Origin: Actinomadura fibrosa
GTDB lineage: Bacteria; Actinomycetota; Actinomycetes; Streptosporangiales; Streptosporangiaceae
Assembly: GCF_900659615.1 (NCBI RefSeq)
Contig: NZ_CAACUY010000054.1
Coordinates: 1 to 47,347 of the forward strand
Direction: 5' to 3'
DNA: 47,347 nucleotides
In this document: piece by piece, positions 8,011 through 15,760 of the stretch
Layout of the letters: each line of letters starts with the position of its first letter
Position numbering within the stretch: position 1 is the stretch's first letter
Notes under the pieces: model-generated
Databases searched by the model: none
What the model saw: the letters and a program-made list of their open reading frames with translations, nothing else
Told to the model about the DNA's origin: nothing
Position numbers and translations under genes: made by a program

Positions 8011-9083
8011 GCCGTTCGCTCCTCCTCGTACTCCGGCCGGACGCGGTCGATCAGCCGGCGCAGCCCGCCGGTGACCACGCCCGGATACTCCAGCGGCAGC
8101 ACGTGCCCGGCGTCGCCCACCTCGACGAGCTCGGCGTCCGGGAGGGCCTCGGCGATGCGGCGGCCGTGCGCGGCGGGGGTCAGCCGGTCCCGGCCGCCCG
8201 TCAGCACCAGGACGGGGACCTTGCCGATCACGTCGAGCGACGCCGCCTTGTCGTGCGCGACGAGCGCGGGGTAGAACTCCGCGATCACGTCGATGGGGGT
8301 CGCCCGGATCATCTGCTCCAGGAAGTCGACCACGGTCGGGCTCACGTACTTGTCGGCGAACGCCATCTTGCGGGTGACGACGAACGCCAGGTCGGCGCCG
8401 AGCCCGCGGGCCCGGTCCACCAGGTCGGCGCGGCGGCCGAGGCCGCGGAGCGCGCTCGGCGCCAGCGGCCGGACGAGCTTGGCCAGCACCAGAGGCAGCC
8501 CGAGCGTCATCTCCGCGAGGTCGCCGCAGGACGTGTTGACGAGCGCGACGCCCGCGACCCGCTCGTCGAACAGGTCGGGATGCCGGTCCGCCAGCGCCAT
8601 GATCGACATGCCGCCCATGGAGTGCCCGATCAGGATCACCCGTCCGCCGGGGCGGACGGCGGCCCGCAGGACGGCGTGCAGGTCCTCGCCGGTCTGGTCG
8701 ATCGTCGCGCGCGTGGGGTCGCTGCGCCCGGAGCGGCCGTGGCTGCGCTGGTCCCAGAACACCATGCGGAACCGTCCGGCGAGGTCGCGCCGCTGGTAGT
8801 GCCAGGAGTCCTGCGTGAGCGTGTAGCCGTGGCAGAAGACGAGGGTCAGGTCGGCGTCGTCGGGGCCGTCCACCTCGGTGTGCAGCCGGAGGCCGTCGTC
8901 GGCGGTGACCTCTAGCTCGCGGCCACGCAGCTCGCCGAAGGGCTCGGCCGCGTCCGGGTCGGGCCGCAGCCGCACCCGCCCGACGGCGAGGTGCCGCAGG
9001 CCCACGGCCGCGCCTATGCCCGCCGCGCCGACGCCCGCGACGGCGCCGGCGATGCCGATCCTGCGCTTGCTCCTGCTTCCCAT
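8007..9083 (-). CDS. alpha/beta hydrolase
   Basis: A 358-residue alpha/beta hydrolase. The nucleophile elbow GHSMGG places the catalytic Ser at 155. HGYT at about 85 forms the oxyanion region, and the late GDAGHVLPLE supplies the catalytic His. Residues 9-29 are hydrophobic and Gly/Ala-rich, so the protein is probably anchored or exported. The substrate is unknown. A hydrolase between alr and tsaE is common in actinobacteria. ATG 9083 follows GGGGG directly after the alr stop, and the end overlaps tsaE by 4 bases. Confidence 0.9.
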   Translation of the reverse strand: MGSRSKRRIGIAGAVAGVGAAGIGAAVGLRHLAVGRVRLRPDPDAAEPFGELRGRELEVTADDGLRLHTEVDGPDDADLTLVFCHGYTLTQDSWHYQRRDLAGRFRMVFWDQRSHGRSGRSDPTRATIDQTGEDLHAVLRAAVRPGGRVILIGHSMGGMSIMALADRHPDLFDERVAGVALVNTSCGDLAEMTLGLPLVLAKLVRPLAPSALRGLGRRADLVDRARGLGADLAFVVTRKMAFADKYVSPTVVDFLEQMIRATPIDVIAEFYPALVAHDKAASLDVIGKVPVLVLTGGRDRLTPAAHGRRIAEALPDAELVEVGDAGHVLPLEYPGVVTGGLRRLIDRVRPEYEEERTA

Positions 9084-9094
9084 GTGCGCGCCCC

Positions 9095-10219
9095 CTACAG
9101 CGCCCGTCCCGGATACGCCCTCGGCACCCGGGACCCGATGCGGGTGACGATCTCATACGAGATCGTGCCCAGTGCGTCCGCCCACTCCTGGGCGGTCGGC
9201 TCGCCGCGGTCGCCCGGCCCGAACAGCACGACCTCGTCGCCCGCGGCGAGCTCGTCGTCGCCGAGGTCGATGACGAACTGGTCCATGCAGACCCGCCCGG
9301 CGATCCGCCTGCGGCGCCCGCCCGCGAGGACCTCCAGCAGGTTCGAGCCGTGCCGCGGGACGCCGTCCCCGTACCCGGCCGGGACGACGGCGAGGGTCGT
9401 CTCCCGCTCGGTGCGGTAGGTGTGCCCGTACGACACGCCGCTGCCCGCCGGGACCCGCTTGACCAGCGCGGCGTCCGCGACGAGCGTCATCGCGGGCCGC
9501 AGCCCGAACGTGCCGAGCGCGGGCACGGGCGTCAGCCCGTACGTCGCGATCCCCGGCCGGACGAGGTCGAACCGCGCCTCCGGCAGCGTCAGCGCCGCGG
9601 CGGAGTTCGCGAGGTGCCGGACCTCGAACCGCGCGCCCGCCCGCTCGGCGTGCCCGACCATCGCGGTGAACGCGTCGAGCTGCGCCGCGTTGGACGGGTG
9701 GCCGGGCTCGTCGGCGCAGGCGAGGTGCGAGTAGACGCCGGCGACCCGCAGGTGCCCGCCGGCCTCGGCCTTCAGCGCGGCGTCGACGAGCGCGGGCCAG
9801 TCGTCGCCGGCGGCGCCGCCGCGGCTCATGCCGGTGTCGGCCTTGAGGTGCACGCGGGCCGGGCGCCCGGCGCGCTCCGCCGCCGCGACGATCTCCTCGA
9901 TCAGCCAGCCGGCGCCGGCGGTGAGGTCGACGTCCCGCGCGACGGCCTCCTCGTACGGTTCGCCGGGGACGCCGAGGCACACCAGCGTGCGGGCGGTGAC
10001 GCCGGCGTCGCGCAGCCGCAGCGCCTCGGCGAGCTTGGCCACGCCGAGCCAGGACGCGCCGCCGGCGAGCGCGGCGCGGGCGGCCTCGACGAGCCCGTGC
10101 CCGTACGCCTCGGCCTTGACCATGGCCATGACCTCGGCACCGCCCGCGCGCTCGCGCAGCAGGGCGATGTTGCCGCCGATGGCGTCGAGATCGACGCGCG
10201 CCTCCGCTGGAACCCTCAT
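9095..10219 (-). CDS. alr: alanine racemase
   Basis: A PLP enzyme of about 374 residues that interconverts L- and D-alanine for peptidoglycan. The PLP lysine lies in MVKAEAYGHG, where the more usual family motif has Asp in place of this Glu. The second catalytic residue, Tyr, is in GVSYGHTYRTE. CMDQFVIDLGD and SYEIVTRIGSRVPR are also typical. ATG 10219 is used; GTG 10225 in the same frame is equally possible, and neither has a strong ribosome binding site. It is followed at 11 bases by the hydrolase gene. Confidence 0.96.
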   Translation of the reverse strand: MRVPAEARVDLDAIGGNIALLRERAGGAEVMAMVKAEAYGHGLVEAARAALAGGASWLGVAKLAEALRLRDAGVTARTLVCLGVPGEPYEEAVARDVDLTAGAGWLIEEIVAAAERAGRPARVHLKADTGMSRGGAAGDDWPALVDAALKAEAGGHLRVAGVYSHLACADEPGHPSNAAQLDAFTAMVGHAERAGARFEVRHLANSAAALTLPEARFDLVRPGIATYGLTPVPALGTFGLRPAMTLVADAALVKRVPAGSGVSYGHTYRTERETTLAVVPAGYGDGVPRHGSNLLEVLAGGRRRRIAGRVCMDQFVIDLGDDELAAGDEVVLFGPGDRGEPTAQEWADALGTISYEIVTRIGSRVPRAYPGRAL

Positions 10220-10308
10220 GGTCACCCAGTGTGCCCGCCCCGGGCCGGTGCCCGGCGCATCCTCGGCCTGTGCAGGGCCGATACGGCATTCCCCCCGGTC
10301 TGCCCCTT

Positions 10309-10325
10309 GAGCACTCGCGGTGCTC
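10309..10325 (-). terminator. small hairpin in the nnr-alr gap
   Basis: A perfect 6-bp stem (GAGCAC / GTGCTC) with a 5-base loop lies 44 bases after the nnr stop. It is a weak terminator or attenuator candidate. Confidence 0.3.
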
Positions 10326-10368
10326 CGTATCCCCTTAGACGCGAGGGTCTCCTACCGGGTTCATGCGG

Positions 10369-11859
10369 TCAACTCGATCTCGCGACCGTGCGGAAGGCCT
10401 CCGGGAGCGCCCGGATCACGTCGTGGGCGCTGATCGGCGACTCGCCGCGGCGCGCCGGGTCGGGGGCGGCGGCGAGGCGGGCGGCGAGGCCGTGCAGGTA
10501 GGCGCCCGCGGCGGCGGCGTCGAGCGCGGGCATGCCGCCGGCCAGCAGCGCGCCGATCAGGCCGGAGAGGACGTCGCCGGTGCCGGCGGTGGCGAGGCGC
10601 GGCGTCCCGGTCGGGTTGACCCGGACGGGGCGGTCCGGCTCGGCGACGAGTGTCGTCGAGCCCTTGAGCAGGACGGTCGCGTCGAGTTCGGCTGCGGCGC
10701 GCCGGACATGTTCCAGCCGCGCCGCCTCGATGGCCTCCCGGCCGGCGCCGATGAGCCGGGACAGCTCGCCCGCGTGCGGGGTGAGGACGGTCGGGGCGGA
10801 GCGGAGCAGCAGGTCGCGGCGGCGGGCGAGGACGGTGAGCCCGTCGGCGTCCACGAGGACCGGCAGGTCGGTGGCGAGGGCGGCGGTGAGCAGCGACTCG
10901 GCCGCGTCGCCGGTGCCGAGGCCGGGCCCGACGACCCATGCCTGGACGCGGCCGACGGCGTCCAGGACGTCGCGTCCCGGGGACCCGCCCGGGTCGATCA
11001 CGGTCGTGACCGCTTCGGGCCACCGGTGCCGGACGAGCTCCACGGGGTGCGCCACGGACGCGAACCGCACCATGCCCGCGCCGCCGTGCACGGCGCCGCC
11101 GGTGCTGAGGACGGCCGCGCCGGTGAACGCGTCGCCGCCCGCGAGGATGCCGACCACGCCGCGCCGGTACTTGTCGGACTCGGAGCCGGGCTCGGGGGGC
11201 CGGACGTCCTCGGGCCAGGGGGCGACCACGTCGGGGTCGGGCAGGTCGTCGCCGAGGCCGATGTCGACGAGCTCGACGACGCCGCAGTGCGACGCGCCGG
11301 GGTCGATCAGGAGGCCGGGCTTGTAGGTGCCGAAGGTGACGGTGACGTCGGCGTGGACGGCGGCGCCCTCGACCCGCCCGGTGCCCGCGTCGACGCCGCT
11401 CGGCACGTCGCAGGCCACGACCGTGCCGGCGGCCGTGGACGCGTGCGCGGCGAGCGAGGCGTGCGGTTCGCGCAGCCCGCCGGAGCCGCCGATCCCGGTG
11501 AGCCCGTCGATGATCAGGTCGGCGTCCGCGATGGCCGCCTCGGCCTCGCCGTCCAGCAGCCGCCCGCCGGCGGACCGCAGCGCCGCCAGCCCCGCCTCGT
11601 GAATCTTGGAACCGGCCCGGACGGCCCGGACCCGGGCGCCCCTGCGGGCCAGCCGCGCGCCGGCGTACAGGGCGTCGCCGCCGTTGTCGCCGCCGCCGAC
11701 GAGGAGGACGACCCGCGACCCGTAGACGGCGGGGAGCAGGCCGGCGCAGATCGACGCCAGCCCGGCGGCCGCCCGCTGCATCAGCGCGCCGTCCGGCAGC
11801 CGGGCCATCAGCGCCCGCTCCGCCTTCCGCACGTTGCCGACCTCGTGCGCGTACCTCAT
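10369..11859 (-). CDS. nnr: bifunctional NAD(P)H-hydrate epimerase / ADP-dependent dehydratase
   Basis: A 496-residue fusion that repairs hydrated NADH and NADPH. The N-terminal YjeF-type epimerase domain has GGGDNGGDALYAGARLA and the DVPSGVDAGTG motif. The C-terminal ribokinase-like dehydratase domain has VLTPHAGELSRLIG and ends with GTGDVLSGLIGALLAGG. The start MRYAHEVGNV at ATG 11859 is preceded by GGGGAG at 7 bases; the longer frame upstream is an artefact. In other actinobacteria acpS often lies next to this gene, but here a DUF5753 regulator is divergent instead. Confidence 0.95.
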   Translation of the reverse strand: MRYAHEVGNVRKAERALMARLPDGALMQRAAAGLASICAGLLPAVYGSRVVLLVGGGDNGGDALYAGARLARRGARVRAVRAGSKIHEAGLAALRSAGGRLLDGEAEAAIADADLIIDGLTGIGGSGGLREPHASLAAHASTAAGTVVACDVPSGVDAGTGRVEGAAVHADVTVTFGTYKPGLLIDPGASHCGVVELVDIGLGDDLPDPDVVAPWPEDVRPPEPGSESDKYRRGVVGILAGGDAFTGAAVLSTGGAVHGGAGMVRFASVAHPVELVRHRWPEAVTTVIDPGGSPGRDVLDAVGRVQAWVVGPGLGTGDAAESLLTAALATDLPVLVDADGLTVLARRRDLLLRSAPTVLTPHAGELSRLIGAGREAIEAARLEHVRRAAAELDATVLLKGSTTLVAEPDRPVRVNPTGTPRLATAGTGDVLSGLIGALLAGGMPALDAAAAGAYLHGLAARLAAAPDPARRGESPISAHDVIRALPEAFRTVARSS

Positions 11860-11970
11860 CAGCAGCTCCCCACCCGCGCCGTCCCGCCGATCACCTCCCC
11901 AGGGTGTCACGGCGGGGGCGCTCCGCGACCGGACGGGTGGCGCCGCGGTGACAATGCTGAGCAAGTTCCG

Positions 11971-11983
11971 ATGAAAGTTGCAT
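11971..11983 (+). promoter_or_regulatory. 13-base motif, copy 1 (inverted copy at 13473)
   Basis: ATGAAAGTTGCAT lies 30 bases before the likely -10 box of the regulator gene. Its exact reverse complement is found just before the second DUF397 gene. It is a candidate operator for the regulator, by inference from position alone. Confidence 0.35.
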
Positions 11984-12012
11984 TGCCATGTGCGCAAAAT
12001 AATCTCCCGCCG

Positions 12013-12018
12013 TAGAAT
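12013..12018 (+). promoter_or_regulatory. possible -10 box of the DUF5753 regulator gene
   Basis: TAGAAT lies 94 bases before ATG 12112 in the divergent nnr/regulator gap. No good -35 is seen. Confidence 0.35.
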
Positions 12019-12111
12019 CTCGTTCATCGGTCCGATGTGTTCGCACTGCCGCGTCCCCGTACGGCAGAATGCGCCCTGAACAGTCCGTCCAGGACTGGAG
12101 AGGCTCCGGTG

Positions 12112-12972
12112 ATGAGCACTTCCCGAGGTCCCTCAGTTCGGCAACGACGGCTGGCCGCCGAACTCCGGAGACTGCGCGAGCGGAAGGGTCTCACCGGAGA
12201 CGAGGTCGCCGAGCGACTGGCCTGGTCCACCGCCAAGGTCAGCCGGATCGAGAACGCGCGGACCGGCGCGAAGATCAGTGACGTGCGGCGTCTCCTCGAC
12301 CTCTACGAGATCGACGGTGCCCGGCACGGGGACCTCATCGCCCTGGCGCACGACGCCGCCGAACGGGGCTGGTGGGAGGACTACCGCGACCTGCCGAGCC
12401 CCCTCGCGGACTTCATCGCCCTGGAGTCGGAGGCCACGGCGGTCCGGGAATGGGGCAGCACCGTCTTCCCGGGCCTGCTGCAGACCGAGAGCTACGCACG
12501 GCATGTGATCGGTGGCTGGAGCGCCCTCGCCACGCTGCCTCCGCAGGAACTGGAGCGCAGGGTCGAGGTGCGGCTGCGCCGCCAGGAACTGCTGCGCCGG
12601 CCGAAGCCGCTGGAACTCTCCGTGGTCCTGGACGAAGCCGTTCTGCAACGCCGGATCGGCGACCGGAAGGTCATGCGCGAGCAACTCGAACATCTGTGCC
12701 GGATGACCGAGCATCCCGGCGTGTCCGTACAGATACTCCCGCTGGACGCAACGCACTCGGTTTTGGCGGAAACATTCATTTTGCTGGAATTCTCGCCGGT
12801 GCATGACATCATCTTTCCTGATATCGTGCACACCGAATCGCTGACAATCAGCCACTTTGCGGATGAGACTGTTACGTATATGTACAGGCTCGCCTATAAG
12901 AACCTCGCAGGCCAGGCTTTGACCGCCGCCGAATCCCGGCGGCGCATCATCGAGGCCAGAGACGCCTGGTAA
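12112..12972 (+). CDS. helix-turn-helix regulator with DUF5753 domain
   Basis: A 286-residue protein. The XRE-type helix-turn-helix covers roughly residues 8-65, including LTGDEVAERLAWSTAKVSRI. The C-terminal DUF5753 domain begins near the family pattern WGSTVFPGLLQTESYAR and ends at the C-terminus. Such proteins occur in large numbers in filamentous actinomycetes (WhiJ/Scr1-like) and are usually paired with small DUF397 proteins, as here. They act in development and antibiotic control, often with the DUF397 partner as modulator. ATG 12112 follows AGAGG by 8 bases; GTG 12109 is an alternative. Two DUF397 genes follow. Confidence 0.92.
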   Translation: MSTSRGPSVRQRRLAAELRRLRERKGLTGDEVAERLAWSTAKVSRIENARTGAKISDVRRLLDLYEIDGARHGDLIALAHDAAERGWWEDYRDLPSPLADFIALESEATAVREWGSTVFPGLLQTESYARHVIGGWSALATLPPQELERRVEVRLRRQELLRRPKPLELSVVLDEAVLQRRIGDRKVMREQLEHLCRMTEHPGVSVQILPLDATHSVLAETFILLEFSPVHDIIFPDIVHTESLTISHFADETVTYMYRLAYKNLAGQALTAAESRRRIIEARDAW

Positions 12973-13010
12973 GGGCCCGCGGAGTGGCTTAACCATGTGA
13001 AAGGCACTCG

Positions 13011-13229
13011 GTGTCCCCTTTCGCCACTCCTGCTCCGCACTGGCGGAGAAGCGCCCACTGCGGGGCGAGTAACACCTGCGTCGAAGTGGCCGCAATGGCC
13101 GATCCGTCCCTTTCGGTAGGGGCACGTGACGCGAAGCACGGAACGCAGAGCCCGGTCCTGTCCTTCTCCCAGGGAGAATGGCGCGACTTCGTCGAGCGAG
13201 CCAAGAAGGGCGAGTTCGACCTGGGCTGA
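13011..13229 (+). CDS. DUF397 protein, first copy
   Basis: A small protein of 72 residues. It begins with the DUF397 signature HWRRSAHCGASNTCVEVA and ends FSQGEWRDFVERAKKGEFD, the usual C-terminal motif. The GTG start is preceded by AAAGG at 6 bases, and the gene lies 38 bases after the DUF5753 regulator, so the two are probably co-transcribed. DUF397 proteins are believed to work with the adjacent helix-turn-helix protein. The middle of this copy (residues 27-49) departs from the common VAVRDSK pattern but keeps ARDAK. Confidence 0.9.
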   Translation: MSPFATPAPHWRRSAHCGASNTCVEVAAMADPSLSVGARDAKHGTQSPVLSFSQGEWRDFVERAKKGEFDLG

Positions 13230-13254
13230 ACGGGCTCGGCGGCGCCCCGTCCCA

Positions 13255-13276
13255 CGTCCCGCGAGGGAGCGGGACG
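13255..13276 (+). terminator. terminator after the first DUF397 gene
   Basis: A perfect 8-bp stem (CGTCCCGC / GCGGGACG) with a 6-base loop, 25 bases after the stop codon. A second small hairpin (CACCAGG / CCTGGTG) lies at 13348-13364. Together they suggest the second DUF397 gene is transcribed separately. Confidence 0.6.
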
Positions 13277-13472
13277 GGGCCCCGCCGGACGGGCCCGCCC
13301 GCGCCGCGGCGGCACGACGGGCGCCGTGGCCCGGTCCATCGCCCTCCCACCAGGAACCCTGGTGCTACCTGGGCGCTCCTGCCCCATCCGCACCACCGGG
13401 CCGTCCATGATCAGCCGTTTTTGGCGATCTTGTTACCGTGTGCTTGAGCACGGGCAGCGCGGCCGCGGGCGG

Positions 13473-13485
13473 ATGCAACTTTCAT
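13473..13485 (-). promoter_or_regulatory. 13-base motif, copy 2 (inverted)
   Basis: ATGCAACTTTCAT is the exact reverse complement of the motif at 11971-11983. It lies 13 bases before the start of the second DUF397 gene, just ahead of its ribosome binding site. Confidence 0.35.
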
Positions 13486-13498
13486 GGCAGGAGCCGGA

Positions 13499-13717
13499 AT
13501 GAGTTTCGATGCGACACCGTCCTCCCCCTGGCGGAGGAGCAGACGATGCGGCGCGAGCAACGGCTGTGTCGAGATCGCACGGACCGGCGGCGGGATGGTC
13601 TGCGTACGCGACGGAGACGGCGTGGACGAGGGAGCCGGAGACCGACTGGTGTTCGGCCCCGAGGAATGGCGCCGCTTCACCGAGGAGGCGAGGAGCGGCC
13701 GATTCGACCGGGCCTGA
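13499..13717 (+). CDS. DUF397 protein, second copy
   Basis: Also 72 residues, with the same motifs as its neighbour: WRRSRRCGASNGCVEIA near the N-terminus and FGPEEWRRFTEEARSGRFD at the end. The two copies share CGASNxCVE and the EWR-F--(E)A---G-FD pattern, suggesting duplication. ATG 13499 is chosen because AGGAG (13489-13493) lies 5 bases before it and the length then equals that of the first copy; ATG 13484 is an alternative. It sits 269 bases after the first copy, behind a terminator, and converges on glmS. Confidence 0.88.
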   Translation: MSFDATPSSPWRRSRRCGASNGCVEIARTGGGMVCVRDGDGVDEGAGDRLVFGPEEWRRFTEEARSGRFDRA

Positions 13718-13740
13718 GAATTTCACACGTGATGGAGATT

Positions 13741-13762
13741 CTCATTTCCGTCGGGAAATGAG
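13741..13762. terminator. bidirectional terminator between DUF397 and glmS
   Basis: A perfect 9-bp stem (CTCATTTCC / GGAAATGAG) with a 4-base loop lies between the convergent DUF397 and glmS genes. It is unusually AT-rich for this DNA. Confidence 0.65.
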
Positions 13763-13791
13763 ATCCATGCCACACCAATACGCTCCGGCGG

Positions 13792-15636
13792 TCACTCGAC
13801 GGTGACGGACTTGGCGAGGTTGCGCGGCTGGTCGACGTCGTGCCCCTTCGCCGTCGCCAGCTCGCACGCGAACACCTGGAGCGGGACGGTCGTCACCAGC
13901 GGCTGGAGCAGCGTCGGGACGGCCGGGACGCGGATCAGCGTGTCGGCGTACGGCTCGACCGACGCGTCGCCCTCCTCGGCGATCACGATGGTGCGGGCGC
14001 CGCGGGCGCGGATCTCCTGGATGTTGGAGACGATCTTGTCGTGCAGCACGTCGCGGGCGCGCGGCGGGACGACCACGACGACCGGCAGCCCGTCCTCGAT
14101 CAGCGCGATGGGGCCGTGCTTCAGCTCGCCGGCCGCGAAGCCCTCGGCGTGCATGTACGCCAGCTCCTTCAGCTTCAGCGCGCCCTCCAGCGCCACCGGG
14201 AAGCCGACGTGGCGGCCGAGGAACAGGACGCAGTGCTCGCCCGACAGCGACCGGGCCAGCTCGCGGACCGGCTCCATCGTCTCCAGGACCTTGTCGACCT
14301 TCTCCGGCATCCGCTCCAGGAGCTGGACCATCGCGAACACCTCGTCGCCCCACTTCGTCCCGCGCACCTGCGCGATGTAGAGCGCGATCAGGTAGACGGC
14401 GACGAGCTGGGTCAGGAACGCCTTGGTCGACGCGACCGCGATCTCGGGCCCCGCGTGCGTGTACAGCACGCCGTCGCACTCGCGCGGCAGCGTGGAGCCG
14501 TTGACGTTGCAGATGCCGAGGATCTTGGCGCGCTGCTCCCGGGCGTGCCGGACGGCCATCAGCGCGTCCATCGTCTCGCCGGACTGGGAGATCGCGATGA
14601 CCAGCGTCGTCGGCGACAGGATCGCGTCCCGGTAGCGGAACTCGCTGGCCAGCTCGACCTCGCAGGGCAGCCCGGCCCAGTGCTCGATCGCGTACTTGGC
14701 GATCAGCCCGGCGTGGTAGGACGTCCCGCACGCCACCACGATGATCTTGTCGACCTCGCGGAGCGCCCGGTCGGACAGCCGCATCTCGTCCAGGGTCAGC
14801 CGGCCGTCGGTGCCGATCCGGCCGAGCAGCGTGTCGGCGACCGCCCGCGGCTGCTCGGCGATCTCCTTGAGCATGAAGTAGTCGTAGCCGCCCTTCTCCG
14901 CGGCCGACACGTCCCAGTCGACGTGGTACTCCTTCACCTCGGCGGGACGGCCCTCGAAGTCGGTCACCCGCACCCCGGAGGCGCGCAGCTCGACGACCTG
15001 GTCCTGGCCGAGCTCGATCGCGTCGCGGGTGTGGGCGATGAACGCCGCGACGTCGCTGGCGAGGAAGTTCTCGCCGTCGCCGACCCCCACCACCAGCGGC
15101 GAGTTGCGGCGCGCGCCGACGACGAGGTCCGGGTCGCCGGTGTACATCGCGACCAGCGTGAACGCGCCCTCCAGCCGGCCGCAGACGCGGCGCATCGCGG
15201 CGGCGAGGTCGCCGCCCGCCTTCAGCTCGTCCTCCAGCAGGTGCGCGACGGCCTCGGTGTCGGTGTCGGAGCCGAGCTTGTGGCCGGCCTCCTCCAGCTC
15301 CCCGCGCAGCGCGGCGAAGTTCTCGATGATCCCGTTGTGGATCACCGCGACGGAGCCGGTGCAGTCGGTGTGCGGGTGGGCGTTGCGGTCGTTCGGGACG
15401 CCGTGGGTCGCCCAGCGGGTGTGGCCCATGCCCAGCGTCCCGGGCGGCGGCGGCTGCTCCGCCAGCGCGTTCCGGAGGTTCACGAGCTTGCCGGCGCGCT
15501 TGGCCGTCACCAGCTCACCGTCGGCCAGCACGGCCACCCCGGCCGAGTCGTAGCCGCGGTACTCCAGCCGCGCCAGCCCCTCGACCACGATGTCCAGCGC
15601 CGGCCGTCCGCCCACGTATCCCACGATTCCGCACAT
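13792..15636 (-). CDS. glmS: glutamine-fructose-6-phosphate aminotransferase (isomerizing)
   Basis: A 614-residue enzyme making glucosamine-6-phosphate for the cell wall. The N-terminal glutaminase domain starts MCGIVGYVG, with Cys2 as nucleophile after Met removal. Two SIS domains follow, with ACGTSYHAG and SQSGETMDAL, and the C-terminus ends in the typical DQPRNLAKSVTVE. TAGGCT (15644-15649) lies only 7 bases before the ATG with no ribosome binding site, so the transcript is probably leaderless. That leaves no room for a glmS ribozyme. coaA is divergent. Confidence 0.98.
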   Translation of the reverse strand: MCGIVGYVGGRPALDIVVEGLARLEYRGYDSAGVAVLADGELVTAKRAGKLVNLRNALAEQPPPPGTLGMGHTRWATHGVPNDRNAHPHTDCTGSVAVIHNGIIENFAALRGELEEAGHKLGSDTDTEAVAHLLEDELKAGGDLAAAMRRVCGRLEGAFTLVAMYTGDPDLVVGARRNSPLVVGVGDGENFLASDVAAFIAHTRDAIELGQDQVVELRASGVRVTDFEGRPAEVKEYHVDWDVSAAEKGGYDYFMLKEIAEQPRAVADTLLGRIGTDGRLTLDEMRLSDRALREVDKIIVVACGTSYHAGLIAKYAIEHWAGLPCEVELASEFRYRDAILSPTTLVIAISQSGETMDALMAVRHAREQRAKILGICNVNGSTLPRECDGVLYTHAGPEIAVASTKAFLTQLVAVYLIALYIAQVRGTKWGDEVFAMVQLLERMPEKVDKVLETMEPVRELARSLSGEHCVLFLGRHVGFPVALEGALKLKELAYMHAEGFAAGELKHGPIALIEDGLPVVVVVPPRARDVLHDKIVSNIQEIRARGARTIVIAEEGDASVEPYADTLIRVPAVPTLLQPLVTTVPLQVFACELATAKGHDVDQPRNLAKSVTVE

Positions 15637-15643
15637 GGTGGCC

Positions 15644-15649
15644 AGCCTA
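15644..15649 (-). promoter_or_regulatory. -10 box of glmS, probably leaderless
   Basis: Minus-strand TAGGCT, 7 bases, then ATG of glmS. No recognisable -35. Confidence 0.55.
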
Positions 15650-15748
15650 TTCGGTGGCCGATCCCGGGACCTACCCGCACGCGGCGCGGAACGGTGACGC
15701 TAGCGTGGACGGCCGGTGAAATCCCGGAGGCCCCGGCGGGCCTCCCAT

Positions 15749-15754
15749 TACTGT
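15749..15754 (+). promoter_or_regulatory. -10 box of coaA, probably leaderless
   Basis: TACTGT, 6 bases, then ATG 15761. It supports this start for coaA over the upstream GTG 15716. Confidence 0.5.
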
Positions 15755-15760
15755 TCAGCC

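Noticed and set aside
11860..13791. acpS between nnr and glmS
   Set aside because: Neither strand contains a holo-ACP synthase-like frame; the space holds the regulator and two DUF397 genes.
13792..15760. A glmS ribozyme upstream of glmS
   Set aside because: The -10 box lies 7 bases before the start codon, leaving no leader, and the ribozyme is typical of Firmicutes.
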